Positions 52,022-60,845 are shown, counted from the stretch's first letter. The stretch is DNA of 64,000 bases from a candidate division WOR-1 bacterium RIFOXYB2_FULL_36_35 (GCA_001771505.1 MEUA01000017.1:21467-85466), one strand, 5' to 3'. Numbers and translations are program-made. Notes: a model not told the origin generated them from the sequence alone.

Positions 52022-54334
52022 ATGTTATATAATGGGATGTTTTTTGGGGACAGTTCAACTCTTCAAAAACCAAGAAAGCCTATAAAAGTAGACAATCCTG
52101 ATTTTTATCGTTTTTATCTTCACAATAATGAATCTCCCGATGCGTTTAAATGGATAGGAAGCCGTGTCAATTTTCTTATGGAGATGATGAAGTTTTTACC
52201 AAAATATGAACAGAGTGGTTATGCGGGAGAATCATCTGATGATTTTTCAGAGGCGCTGCATGAATTCGGTTCCGCGGGAGAGTCCCCTTTTTGGGAGGGG
52301 AACGATGAGATCCCACCTTATTGGGATGGGGAAGGGGATCCCCCTGCTGGCGATTATTATACTCTAGGGAGTGATGGCCTTCCTGATGATGAGCGTTCCA
52401 ATAATCCATTCAGTGGTGATGCCTATTATCCTGAGGGAGAAAATTCGACCAACTATGATACGGATGATTTTACATATGTCGGGCGTGGTTATACTCGTGA
52501 TCACTTTGGCGCTTGGCATAGGGTGCCAAGGACTAGTGGAGATGGTCTTCCCTGGGGATTTTTTGAAGGGGCGTTTTTTAAGAATTTGAATTTTCATCCA
52601 AAGGCTTCTGAATTTAATCATTTTAAAGTTGGAACTGGTGACGATAAATATGCCGGAGTAGAACAGCATGCTTATGATCTTATAGAAGATTATTCGGGAG
52701 CTTTTAATGACCGTCCGATAAGTTATAGCAACTTATTTGGATTTGATCCTGAAGATTATTCAGATATTTGGAACTCAAGTTTAACTCTTTATAACAGCAG
52801 AAAAGACAATAAAAATACAGTTAAAAATGAATCTGATCCCTTAAAAGTTTTAAGTGGGAGTGTTTATCAAACTCTTAAAAATTTTGGAGACAGGAGTTTT
52901 TACCAGTTGGTGATGTCCGGTTTTGAAAAAGATAATACAGACAAAGCGACTCTCAATTATTGGGATACCCATGGAACAAAGGATATTGCCGATGATATTT
53001 TATTAAGCGGTGAATCGACAGGGGACGGATATGCAAACGGAGAGAGAGTTTCATGGAAACATGAAGGGACTTTTGCTTATGATGGGATGGGAGGTTCCCA
53101 TGGGGAGGGCGCTTTTAAGATGATGCTTGGTGTCCTTGAATCTAGAAGAAGAATTTTTAAAACCATGACTGAAATTTTTGGCAATCCTTCAAATATAGGA
53201 AGGATAACTTATACTGATAATAAGCTTATAGCTGATCCAAATGATGGGGCTCTTATAAGCGCTTTTGATACTTGGAGCAATAATATTTATCAAGGGTTGC
53301 GTGCCGATCCTCATAACCTCTCATTATTGAAGTTATTTTTGGAGATACAACATTCATTTCGTTCAGTTTTGCCGGCATATGGGTTTGATCCTTATTCAAA
53401 TGATATAGATCCATACGATGATAGTAATGGCGGTTTTTCTTACGATCCGACCTCTTCTTTTGGTGGAATCCCGGGATGGATTTTTTCAGGAGAAGACCAA
53501 TTAGCTTTTATAAGATTTAATGAATGGTTATATAGCAATGTACATGAATACATGAATTATTTGGATAGTGTTATAGTCGATGAATCTGATTTTTTTGATG
53601 AGGAGAAAGATAAACATGTTGGTTTGGAGGATTATAGAAAGAGGGTGGGAAATCTAGTTGATGAGTATTTTGGCGTGAATAATCCTGATGCAACATGTAC
53701 TAAAGATGATCAAGGGAATGTTACTTCTTATACTTACGGCGATGTTTATGATTGGCAGCCTTATCTTAGACAGACAAAAGATGGAAATGAACAGGGGAAA
53801 CGTGCCGGATGGGATTTTTACTGCTCTATTTGGGCAAGCGCTGAAGTAGGTGAAAACTTTAATACAAGTGCGCCCAATCCTCATCCGAGATATACTATTT
53901 CCCAGCTTAGTGGCGTTAATCTAATAGGGAGTAGGAGTGGGAATGGTTATGTTGATGGTAAGCTTGTAGTTACTGACGATAACTGGTTTGTACATGATGT
54001 TATGGGCCTTTTTAGATTTGGGGATAGAGACGTTGGAAGAACTATGTCTAATAATGTTTTTAACAGGAGAAATAGACGGGTTTATAAACAACAGATGCAG
54101 GCATATCATGAAATGAAAATGGATTTGCAATGGGGAGAAGCATATGAAGAGGCGCAAAAGGTTAAAAAGATAGCAGAAAAGAGAGCGGATTTGAAGAGAA
54201 TGGAATCTAATGCTAGGAGAAAAAATAACGAATTAAAGGCCATTGAGAAAAAATCGAGAGAACACAAAGCTTTTCTTAAAAAGCTTGAGTCAAAGCAAAA
54301 ATCACGTAAGAATTCAAACAAAAAAGAAGGATAA
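52022..54334 (+). CDS. large Asp/Gly/Tyr-rich unknown protein of the block
   Basis: 770 residues; AAGGAG before the ATG. The first 640 residues are unusual: very rich in Asp, Gly, Tyr, Phe, Trp, Pro and Ser (for example SPFWEGNDEIPPYWDGEGDP and SGDAYYPEGENSTNYDTDDF), with little predicted helix in parts and no repeats of fixed length. Residues 690-770 are a strongly basic coiled coil (KKIAEKRADLKRMESNARRK). The contrast of acidic aromatic body and basic tail suggests a structural or adhesive secreted protein, or one that binds ions. No family recognised; no Sec signal. Confidence 0.8.
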   Translation: MLYNGMFFGDSSTLQKPRKPIKVDNPDFYRFYLHNNESPDAFKWIGSRVNFLMEMMKFLPKYEQSGYAGESSDDFSEALHEFGSAGESPFWEGNDEIPPYWDGEGDPPAGDYYTLGSDGLPDDERSNNPFSGDAYYPEGENSTNYDTDDFTYVGRGYTRDHFGAWHRVPRTSGDGLPWGFFEGAFFKNLNFHPKASEFNHFKVGTGDDKYAGVEQHAYDLIEDYSGAFNDRPISYSNLFGFDPEDYSDIWNSSLTLYNSRKDNKNTVKNESDPLKVLSGSVYQTLKNFGDRSFYQLVMSGFEKDNTDKATLNYWDTHGTKDIADDILLSGESTGDGYANGERVSWKHEGTFAYDGMGGSHGEGAFKMMLGVLESRRRIFKTMTEIFGNPSNIGRITYTDNKLIADPNDGALISAFDTWSNNIYQGLRADPHNLSLLKLFLEIQHSFRSVLPAYGFDPYSNDIDPYDDSNGGFSYDPTSSFGGIPGWIFSGEDQLAFIRFNEWLYSNVHEYMNYLDSVIVDESDFFDEEKDKHVGLEDYRKRVGNLVDEYFGVNNPDATCTKDDQGNVTSYTYGDVYDWQPYLRQTKDGNEQGKRAGWDFYCSIWASAEVGENFNTSAPNPHPRYTISQLSGVNLIGSRSGNGYVDGKLVVTDDNWFVHDVMGLFRFGDRDVGRTMSNNVFNRRNRRVYKQQMQAYHEMKMDLQWGEAYEEAQKVKKIAEKRADLKRMESNARRKNNELKAIEKKSREHKAFLKKLESKQKSRKNSNKKEG

Positions 54335-54361
54335 CTTCGATAACTTTTTTAATATTCCCAC

Positions 54362-54389
54362 GCAAGTTTTTGGCCATTTAATCCGATAT
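54362..54389 (+). promoter_or_regulatory. sigma-28-like promoter of the 54416 operon
   Basis: GCAAGTTT (54362-54369), 12 bases, TCCGATAT (54382-54389): the best match in the window to the FliA consensus TAAAGTTT/GCCGATAA. Confidence 0.7.
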
Positions 54390-54415
54390 ATTGAATATAG
54401 AAGGGGTGTATCTTA

Positions 54416-54961
54416 ATGACGACAGACGCTGCTAGTATTACTTCTACTTTGGCACAGGAAAAGATGTATGCCAGTCAAAAAGCTTTGCAACAAAAACAGA
54501 AAGAAGAGGAAAAAACGCAAAGTGAGACTTCTGAACATATGTCATCTGTTGTATGGGAGGCCTCTGACAATAAAGATGGAACCAAGACATATAAAATTGG
54601 CTTTCAAGATGTTGTTTATATGAGCGCTATTTCTTCTTCCATGGCAGAAGATGAAATTGAATCGCTCTCTAGAAATAAAAGCCTTAAATTTAGAGAAAGA
54701 ACCATTGAAGTTCTTAAAAATAAATTTATTAAGCTTGCAATGGATTCTTACAGCCATAATTTTTTTGTTTCTCAACTTTCAAAAATGGGGATAGGAATTG
54801 TCTCTTTTCAAATGGGGTTACTTGGAGTAAGCGGCATTGAGATACAAGGCTTGCTAAGTGATGCGCGAAGAAAAAAAATTGAAGTTATAAAAACTTCTTT
54901 ACAACAAGTTGCGAGTGAAAAAGTTTTATTTGGCATAGTAACGGGAGCAAAGGTTGTATGA
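54416..54961 (+). CDS. unknown protein, first gene of a five-gene operon in the block
   Basis: 181 residues. The first 45 residues are Ser/Thr/Gln/Lys-rich with a coiled coil (QKALQQKQKEEEKTQSETSE); then a small beta part (WEASDNKDGTKTYKIGFQDVVYM); then helices, including a weak hydrophobic one (MGIGIVSFQMGLLGVSGIEIQGLL). A GGGGTG ribosome binding site lies nine bases before the ATG. Overlaps the next gene by ATGA. No family recognised. Confidence 0.76.
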   Translation: MTTDAASITSTLAQEKMYASQKALQQKQKEEEKTQSETSEHMSSVVWEASDNKDGTKTYKIGFQDVVYMSAISSSMAEDEIESLSRNKSLKFRERTIEVLKNKFIKLAMDSYSHNFFVSQLSKMGIGIVSFQMGLLGVSGIEIQGLLSDARRKKIEVIKTSLQQVASEKVLFGIVTGAKVV

Positions 54962-55347
54962 GTGCGAAAAAGATAAAGGCTCAAATGCGTGTGTTTCAAG
55001 AGATGGAAAGTCAGCTGCTTATGCAGGCTGATAGGGTTGGTGTCAGGGATGATTTTATGCCAAGCAGATTGAAAGAGATGGAATATGACAGTTTAAAAAA
55101 ACATATACTCTCTTTTTATGCTGAGCGTTCAAACCTTGAATATGAGATGCAGATGTTTGGAGTTGATAAAAAAGAAGTCTTGATTAAAATGGAAAAATTG
55201 GAAGTGTATATAAGGCGCGCAGAACGTTTAAGAGAATTATATGATAAGTATTTTCAGAAAAGTTCAGAAAAGCAGAATAAAGATAAAAGTATTATAGAAA
55301 AGTCAATATCTAAAAATAAGATTTCTGTTTCTATTGGAGATGATTAA
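54958..55347 (+). CDS. small coiled-coil protein in the operon
   Basis: 129 residues, helical and highly charged; coiled coil over about 25-95 (MEYDSLKKHILSFYAERSN, KKEVLIKMEKLEVYIRRAERL), then a disordered Lys/Ser-rich tail. ATGA overlap with the gene before and back-to-back with the next (TAAATG). Resembles in layout the FliJ/YscO-like stalk proteins or a chaperone (about 120-150 residues, long coiled coils), which is only structural likeness. Confidence 0.74.
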   Translation: MSAKKIKAQMRVFQEMESQLLMQADRVGVRDDFMPSRLKEMEYDSLKKHILSFYAERSNLEYEMQMFGVDKKEVLIKMEKLEVYIRRAERLRELYDKYFQKSSEKQNKDKSIIEKSISKNKISVSIGDD

Positions 55348-56460
55348 ATGAAAATTTCTGCTTGTATGATTGTGAAGAACGAAGAAAACGTATTAAAACT
55401 TACTCTGCCTGATTTATCCCGGGGAGCAGATGAAATAATTTTGGTTGATACAGGGTCAACAGATGGGACTATTGAAGTTGCAAAGCAGTTTGGCGCAATG
55501 GTTTATCATTTCCCTTGGACAGATGATTTTTCTGCCGCAAGGAATGAATCTTTAAAATATGCGACAGGGGACTTTATTTTATGGGTTGATGCTGATGAGT
55601 TTATTGCGGAAGAAAAAATTCAAAAGCTTCGATCTGTTTTATTAGATATCAAAGAAGATGCTTTTTATCTACCTGTTTATGAAGCAAAATTTGGGCAAAA
55701 AGAGGGAACTAAGTTTTATTTCAGATTAAAAGGTTTTAAAAATAAGAAAGGGATTCATTTTGAAAGGGCTTTTAATGAACAGGTTTATGATTTATCACAT
55801 CAGCTTGTTTCTTCTTCTTTATTCCTTGGGGGCATTGAAATTTTTCATTGGGGGACAGATTTGTCAGAAGAAAAAACCAAACTTAAAAGAGAGAGAAATT
55901 TAAGAATATTAAAGAAAAAACTGCAAGATGAACCAAATGATCCTTATTTTCATTTTATGCTGGCAAATAATTATTATGAAACAGGCTGTTTTGATTTAGC
56001 CTTTGATTGTTATGGTGAAGTTGTCAAACTACTTCCTAATAATCACATAGCAATTTCTTCAAGAATTAAAAGAGCAAGAATTCTTGTAAAACAAAAAAAA
56101 TTCCAAGATGCTTATGCCGAATTAAAGAGTGTTTTGAATTTAGATAGCACAAATGCCGAAGCGTTTAATCTTATTGGAAGCATATATATATCGACAAACA
56201 ACCTTCCTTACGCAATTAAAATACTTGAGCACGCGTCTACTCTTGTTTTGCCCCAAAAATCTTTGAAAAGTTTTAATGTTGATGATTATACGTTTTTACC
56301 CAGGTTCCTTCTTGCGAATGCTTATCTTTTAAACGGACAAAAAAAGGAAGCTTTAGAAACTTTTACTGCGGCGTATGAATTTAAACATGATGCAAATGTT
56401 TTGCGTAGAATTGAGAAATTGCGTGTGGAGATAGAAGGAGACAAGTCAAATGGGCGTTAA
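55348..56460 (+). CDS. family 2 glycosyltransferase with C-terminal TPR repeats
   Basis: 370 residues. Residues 1-230 form a GT-A domain: SACMIVKNEENVLKLTL at the start, IILVDTGSTDGT, VYHFPWTDDFSAARNESL, and the metal site WVDADEF. Then helical TPRs from about 195-360 (DPYFHFMLANNYYETGCFDLAFDCYGEVVKL and two more). GT2 enzymes fused to TPRs include protein glycosyltransferases such as those acting on flagellin or on bacteriocins (SunS type). Within this operon it probably glycosylates one of the block's proteins (inference). It overlaps the next gene by 11 bases. Confidence 0.92.
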   Translation: MKISACMIVKNEENVLKLTLPDLSRGADEIILVDTGSTDGTIEVAKQFGAMVYHFPWTDDFSAARNESLKYATGDFILWVDADEFIAEEKIQKLRSVLLDIKEDAFYLPVYEAKFGQKEGTKFYFRLKGFKNKKGIHFERAFNEQVYDLSHQLVSSSLFLGGIEIFHWGTDLSEEKTKLKRERNLRILKKKLQDEPNDPYFHFMLANNYYETGCFDLAFDCYGEVVKLLPNNHIAISSRIKRARILVKQKKFQDAYAELKSVLNLDSTNAEAFNLIGSIYISTNNLPYAIKILEHASTLVLPQKSLKSFNVDDYTFLPRFLLANAYLLNGQKKEALETFTAAYEFKHDANVLRRIEKLRVEIEGDKSNGR

Positions 56461-58066
56461 TCCTATTATAGATAATGCAGCGACTCAACAGACGGCGGTT
56501 GCTTTAAATAATAGTGTAACAGTTGAGTTAAAAGAGCTTGAAAAAAAAGGTCGGCAGGAACCCGGCAAAAATAAAGTTCAGAGTTCTTCTGATATCTCAA
56601 AATTAATTCAAGATGGAATTAATCCCAGCAAGGCTGGGATAGATATTCTTGCGAGTTTGGCTTCTCAGCTTGCTGCGACGGGGGTCTCTCTTGATCCCGA
56701 GAAGTTTTCCGGAAAAGCAAAAAAAGAACTGGAAGATCAATTTGGAAAATTGTTTTCGCCTGATGAGAGTTTTAGTGATATGGTCCAGGTAAATACTGTT
56801 TTGAAAAAAGCAAAAAACTTAAATAACAATCAGGATCAGAACGGCAATAGAGGCAATGCCAGCGCTATAAACATAGATAGTGAGACGCAAGGTCTTGTTA
56901 AGGAGTATGCCGCTTACTATGCCCAATATATAGTCAGCAATTCGCAGGAGTTGAAGAAAAAACTCGAGAAGATAGAATCTTTGTTGCAGGAAAAAGGATT
57001 AACCGCCAAAGATTTTATATCTATAAAAACTTCTGTAACAAATTCGATGCGCGCTGAAATTAAACAACAAATAAGGGACGCCTTTTTTAATACGGTTCTC
57101 AGCAAGAAAAAAACAATTGAATTTGTAATAAACGAGAAAATGTTAAATCAAGTTTTGGATTTTAGTCTAAAAAAAGGCGTTCATGATGATGCGACTTTAC
57201 AGCTTTTGGCTGATGGTGTCAGAGAAGAAGCAAAAGAAGAGATTAAGGATTTTGCGAAAAATAAGATGGAAGAGAGTCTGATGGGCAAAATTCTCTCTTC
57301 GGATTCTAAGGTTTCTCAAAAAAGCACAGAAGAACTCAAAGAGTTGATTAAATTGGCATCAAAAGTTGGAATTGATTTGAATGAGTTTTCAAAAGACTGG
57401 AAAGTAAAGAAACATGATCTTGGATTATTTGTCGCAGATATTCCCTTGAGCGGGGGAGGGTTAAATTCCGATTCGCAAAATAAAAAAGAGAAAAACCCTT
57501 ATGAATTTACAAAAGATGATGAAAAAGACTTATTGATTAATAGGTTAAGGGCTGTTTATATGCATCGTGCTCTTTCTGGTGATTTAGCATCTATTATGAA
57601 TACTTATTTTAAAATACGGAGATTGAAAAACGGTTTAATAAAGCTTGGAATTAGTAGCGATGAATTTAAAAATATAGAAAAAGATGGAACGGGTTTGGCC
57701 AGATTGAGACTCATCGACATGTTGAAATCCGCATTAGAAGAGAGGGCTACTCTATATGAGTTGGCTGGACCTGCGTTTAAATTGATCGAACATAAGATTA
57801 AGGGGATACTTGAAAACATTAAAAGGCTTGGTTGGGATTTAAGTGACACAGAATTTAGTTCGTTAAGAGATAACGCAAATATTAAAGTTCTCAATGCGGC
57901 TAAAGATGAGTTTTTATCTGTGAGGGCTATTTTAAAAGAGAGTAATAGGCCTGATTTGGATAAGAGATTATCTTTAATATTGAAACTTATGAATCGGTTA
58001 AAAGGGGAGTCTAATCTTGATCTTGAGATACCTAAAAGAGAGTATGAATTTAGGGAAGCTGTTTAA
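56450..58066 (+). CDS. large helical unknown protein of the block
   Basis: 538 residues. N-terminal 60 residues are Asn/Thr/Gln/Val/Ser-rich (IIDNAATQQTAVALNNSVTVE); the rest is helical throughout with Lys/Glu-rich segments and regular leucines (about 165-290 and 380-530). No membrane helix, no Sec signal. All-helical secreted proteins that gate type III export (YopN/MxiC type) have a like look but are shorter; I see no signature and do not assign it. A palindromic repeat directly follows its stop. Confidence 0.78.
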   Translation: MGVNPIIDNAATQQTAVALNNSVTVELKELEKKGRQEPGKNKVQSSSDISKLIQDGINPSKAGIDILASLASQLAATGVSLDPEKFSGKAKKELEDQFGKLFSPDESFSDMVQVNTVLKKAKNLNNNQDQNGNRGNASAINIDSETQGLVKEYAAYYAQYIVSNSQELKKKLEKIESLLQEKGLTAKDFISIKTSVTNSMRAEIKQQIRDAFFNTVLSKKKTIEFVINEKMLNQVLDFSLKKGVHDDATLQLLADGVREEAKEEIKDFAKNKMEESLMGKILSSDSKVSQKSTEELKELIKLASKVGIDLNEFSKDWKVKKHDLGLFVADIPLSGGGLNSDSQNKKEKNPYEFTKDDEKDLLINRLRAVYMHRALSGDLASIMNTYFKIRRLKNGLIKLGISSDEFKNIEKDGTGLARLRLIDMLKSALEERATLYELAGPAFKLIEHKIKGILENIKRLGWDLSDTEFSSLRDNANIKVLNAAKDEFLSVRAILKESNRPDLDKRLSLILKLMNRLKGESNLDLEIPKREYEFREAV

Positions 58067-58126
58067 CCCCGATTATGATAATCGGGGTTGATTTCTGGTT
58101 TGACCGTGAATAATCGGGGTTAATTT
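58066..58126. repeat. dispersed palindrome plus extra right arm
   Basis: TTAACCCCGATTATGATAATCGGGGTT, then ctggtttgaccGTGAATAATCGGGGTTAA; between the 56450 and 58146 genes. Confidence 0.85.
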
Positions 58127-58145
58127 ATTAAAAGAGGTGATTAAT

Positions 58146-58529
58146 ATGGCGGTAAATAATGTGGCGATTAATGATATTATGAAGATAATAAAAGATACGA
58201 ATCCAAAAGATGCTGTTGATAAGATTATTGAAGAGACGCGTTCTCTTATTGCCGAAATTACAAAGCAGATGTCTGAGGCTAAACTTACAGAGAAAAACAA
58301 GCTTCGTAAGGTTTTGGAAAAATTGGACGCATTAAAATCAGGCGGCGGTGATTTTAATGGTAAGCTGGAAGATGTTTTGCAAAATTTAAATTCATTAAAA
58401 GACCTGGATCCTGAAATTTACAATATGTTGAAACCTGTTATAGACAAATTAAAAGCTATACAACAAGAAAGAGATAAACTTTCTGCGCAGATAATTTATA
58501 ATCCTGTGTTTGGCGGTACAATCGTTTGA
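58146..58529 (+). CDS. small helical protein, last gene of the block
   Basis: 127 residues from ATG 58146; AGAGGTGAT is six bases before it (an in-frame GTG at 58137 lies inside that site). Helical: KDAVDKIIEETRSLIAEITKQ, KNKLRKVLEKLDALKS, then a central Gly patch (GGGDFNG) and a second helical pair, with the hydrophobic end NPVFGGTIV. No family recognised. It follows the palindrome after the 56450 operon and precedes another copy of the repeat. Confidence 0.75.
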   Translation: MAVNNVAINDIMKIIKDTNPKDAVDKIIEETRSLIAEITKQMSEAKLTEKNKLRKVLEKLDALKSGGGDFNGKLEDVLQNLNSLKDLDPEIYNMLKPVIDKLKAIQQERDKLSAQIIYNPVFGGTIV

Positions 58530-58533
58530 TTAT

Positions 58534-58624
58534 TTAACCCCGATTATGATAATCGGGGTTCATACTTTAGGAATTTTACACAGTTTATTGATTTCTGATT
58601 TCACCGTGAATAATCGGGGTTAAT
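58534..58624. repeat. dispersed palindrome with distant extra arm
   Basis: AACCCCGATTATGATAATCGGGGTT, about 45 bases, then CGTGAATAATCGGGGTTAA. The second arm overlaps the 3' end of the convergent 58601 glycosyltransferase gene, so its last codons are repeat-derived. Confidence 0.82.
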
Positions 58625-59836
58625 TTCGGAAGATTTTTTTCTCGTTATAAGAGGAGTGAACTCTTTGTAGTTTAAGGATAGTCCGTTTTTCGCAATAAAA
58701 CTTACTTCACTTTTTGATAATCTTACCTCACAGCTTTTTTCTTTAAATTTTACTTTTTGCGCAAAGGATAGAAATTCTTTCGCGCTTGTTTTTATGTCAT
58801 ATCTGCTTTTTAATTTTGAATAATTCTTATTTACCTCTTCTTTGAAAGAGTCATAATCATTTAAGATATCTAATATTGCTTTTTCCATTTGTTTTGTGTC
58901 GTTTGGTTCAACAATAATGCCATTATTTTGAATCAGTTTTGGAATCGAGTTTATATTTGTGCCTACAACCGGTTTTTTTGATGCCAAAGCTTCTATTAAT
59001 ACATTAGGTACGATATCATTTGAAGACGCGCTTACAATAAGATCTGAAATCTGATATATCTCTTCCATATTTTCTTTGGAGCCTAAAAACAGGATTTTGT
59101 CTTCTAAGTTTGCAGTTTTTATGTATTTTCTTAGAAGTTGATAATATAAATCCTTTTCATTATATAAACCTACTATTAAAAATAGCAGGTCTTTTCTTTG
59201 TTTTAGAATTTCATTTGCCGCACGAATAAAAACATCCTGTTTTTTTCTTGAGCATATTGTCCCGACAATAGATATGATCTTTTTGTCTGTGGGAAGATTG
59301 TTTTTGAGTTTTATTTTTTCTGTATCTTCATCTGTCACTTTTAAAGCGAATTTTTCAAAAGAGATCCCGTTTGTTACAACATTGTTTTTAATGCCGTTTA
59401 AAATAGGTTTATAAGTCTTTTGCTGAGAACTTGAATAGAAAAGGATTAAATCTGACACCTTAAACGCGAATAAATGGAGCGTTGAAAAATTTACTTGAGG
59501 CCAATCTTCATGTGCGGATAAAATGACAGGCTTTTTTACTATATTGGCAGCATAACATAAATTGATTGTATCCAGAGTATTTGCTACTATAATGTCAAAT
59601 TTTTCTTTCTTGATATAATTTGACAGGTTTTTTATGTTTTCTCTGTTTGTTTCATGATAATTTTTTATCGTAGGATATATCTTTATTCTTTCATACCAGG
59701 ATTTTAACGGACCATCAAAAAATGACAATACAGAGATGTCTATGTTTTTTGTTGATGTAAGCTCTTTAATTAATTCAAAAAGAGCAATGGGAGCTCCATC
59801 TAAACGAAGATAGTGTGAGACAAAAAGAATTTTCAT
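58601..59836 (-). CDS. glycosyltransferase, GT4 family
   Basis: 411 residues. N-terminal KILFVSHYLRLDGAPIALFELIKEL (GT-B donor/acceptor domain), ISIVGTICSRKKQDVFIRAANEIL (second Rossmann start), FLIVGLY, and the E-x7-E-like ASSNDIVPNVLIEALASKKPVVGTNINSIPKLI. Retaining GT4 type. The last seven or so residues lie on the dispersed repeat. With the next two genes it makes a small glycan region beside the unknown block. Confidence 0.88.
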   Translation of the reverse strand: MKILFVSHYLRLDGAPIALFELIKELTSTKNIDISVLSFFDGPLKSWYERIKIYPTIKNYHETNRENIKNLSNYIKKEKFDIIVANTLDTINLCYAANIVKKPVILSAHEDWPQVNFSTLHLFAFKVSDLILFYSSSQQKTYKPILNGIKNNVVTNGISFEKFALKVTDEDTEKIKLKNNLPTDKKIISIVGTICSRKKQDVFIRAANEILKQRKDLLFLIVGLYNEKDLYYQLLRKYIKTANLEDKILFLGSKENMEEIYQISDLIVSASSNDIVPNVLIEALASKKPVVGTNINSIPKLIQNNGIIVEPNDTKQMEKAILDILNDYDSFKEEVNKNYSKLKSRYDIKTSAKEFLSFAQKVKFKEKSCEVRLSKSEVSFIAKNGLSLNYKEFTPLITRKKSSEINPDYSR

Positions 59837-59881
59837 AAATTTTTAAATATTTTACATCTTAGATGGGGCAATAGCAATGTT

Positions 59882-60793
59882 TTATTGTATTTTATCTAGA
59901 ATATATTTTGCAGTAGCTTCTGTCGTTAGGTTTGTTTTTGTATATTCGAAAACTTCATTTAGCAATTCAAAATACTCTTTTCCTTTAAATGGCTTGGAAT
60001 TTGAAATTTCTCTCGCCTTTAAGACTTTATTTTTTGGGAAATTCCATAGTGTGGTTTTAGGGCAGTTTTCCAAGTCTGTGAAATAAGGCATACAATAATT
60101 TCCAAGAATTTCATAATGTCTCATGCAATCCCATCCGACTTTTTTGAAGGTGACCCCATAAAATGATTTATTATAATCTTCGTAATATTTTTTTTCCGAA
60201 TGTTTAAATAGATATGTTTCTTTTTTGCCGGGAATTACTGTTCCATATTTTTGTGTTTTAACTGTGTTTGTGTTTTTTGTTATTTTGCAGGCGGGCATTG
60301 AAAAAGATATTGGGTGTATATTTTTTCCTGACGAATCTTTTTCCATGAGTTCTCTTTTGAAATATGGATGCTTTTCTGATAAGGGGGAAAGAGATGTTTC
60401 ATCGTTGCCATCTAGCAGTATTATTTTGTCTGGAGGATAGATCTCTTTTGCTAAATCATAATAATCAAGGCATCTTTTAACTGAACCGTATATTATTATG
60501 TCAAAATATTTATCTTTTATTTTTTGTGCTATATCTTTTCTGTTAACAGATTGAAATGGTTTATCAATCAGCCAGAAAGAGGTAAAGCCTCCCCAAAGAG
60601 CCTTTTCCGGGATTAATCCTTTAAATTCTTTATACAAAGACGGGATTTCAGTGCTGTCTATTAATTCTGATATAATGTTTTTTTCTAAAAGTTCATATAA
60701 ACCGTAAAAACATAAATCATTTAAGTAATCACTTATAAAGCCATTGCTATGTTTTGCGATTTCCCTGAAATTAGTGACATATAAAATTTTCAT
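59882..60793 (-). CDS. glycosyltransferase-like protein (CgeB-type C-terminal pattern)
   Basis: 303 residues. The start KILYVTNFREIAKHSNGF and the donor-domain-like IIYGSVKRCLDYYDLAKEI, IILLDGNDETS are followed by FKKVGWDCMRHYEILGNYCMPYFTDLENCPKTTLWNFPK, a pattern found at the C-terminal end of CgeB-like and related glycosyltransferases. It may be a divergent or shortened GT-B enzyme; the usual nucleotide-sugar Glu pair is not obvious. Divergent from the 60855 gene. Confidence 0.65.
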   Translation of the reverse strand: MKILYVTNFREIAKHSNGFISDYLNDLCFYGLYELLEKNIISELIDSTEIPSLYKEFKGLIPEKALWGGFTSFWLIDKPFQSVNRKDIAQKIKDKYFDIIIYGSVKRCLDYYDLAKEIYPPDKIILLDGNDETSLSPLSEKHPYFKRELMEKDSSGKNIHPISFSMPACKITKNTNTVKTQKYGTVIPGKKETYLFKHSEKKYYEDYNKSFYGVTFKKVGWDCMRHYEILGNYCMPYFTDLENCPKTTLWNFPKNKVLKAREISNSKPFKGKEYFELLNEVFEYTKTNLTTEATAKYILDKIQ

Positions 60794-60816
60794 TTGTTCT
60801 CTATTATAACATTGCC

Positions 60817-60845
60817 TTGCCAGTAATATTTTGGTTTGTTAAAAT
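60817..60845 (+). promoter_or_regulatory. sigma-70 promoter of the 60855 gene in a divergent region
   Basis: TTGCCA (60817-60822), 17 bases, TAAAAT (60840-60845), nine bases before the ATG. A TATAAT for the opposite gene lies at 60803-60808, so the two promoters overlap and may compete. Confidence 0.5.

Noticed and set aside
54106..54321. Minus-strand ORFs inside the 52022 gene
   Set aside because: Phe/Leu/Ser-rich antisense shadows of the Lys/Glu-rich coiled coil.
5488..54389. Flagellar regulon
   Set aside because: Sigma-28 controls late flagellar genes in many bacteria, but no flagellin, motor, chemotaxis or FlgM-like gene is among the twelve downstream genes.
43366..58529. Prophage (giant protein as tape measure)
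   Set aside because: Coiled coil and hydrophobic stretches recall tape measure proteins, but no terminase, portal, capsid, tail tube, lysin or integrase is near, each small gene has its own promoter, and the internal repeat period is not that of tape measures.
43366..58529. Confident type III secretion system call
   Set aside because: Only substrate-like features are visible. No SctV/N/C/J/R/S/T-type component is in the window, and similarity to IpaB/YopB is structural impression only.
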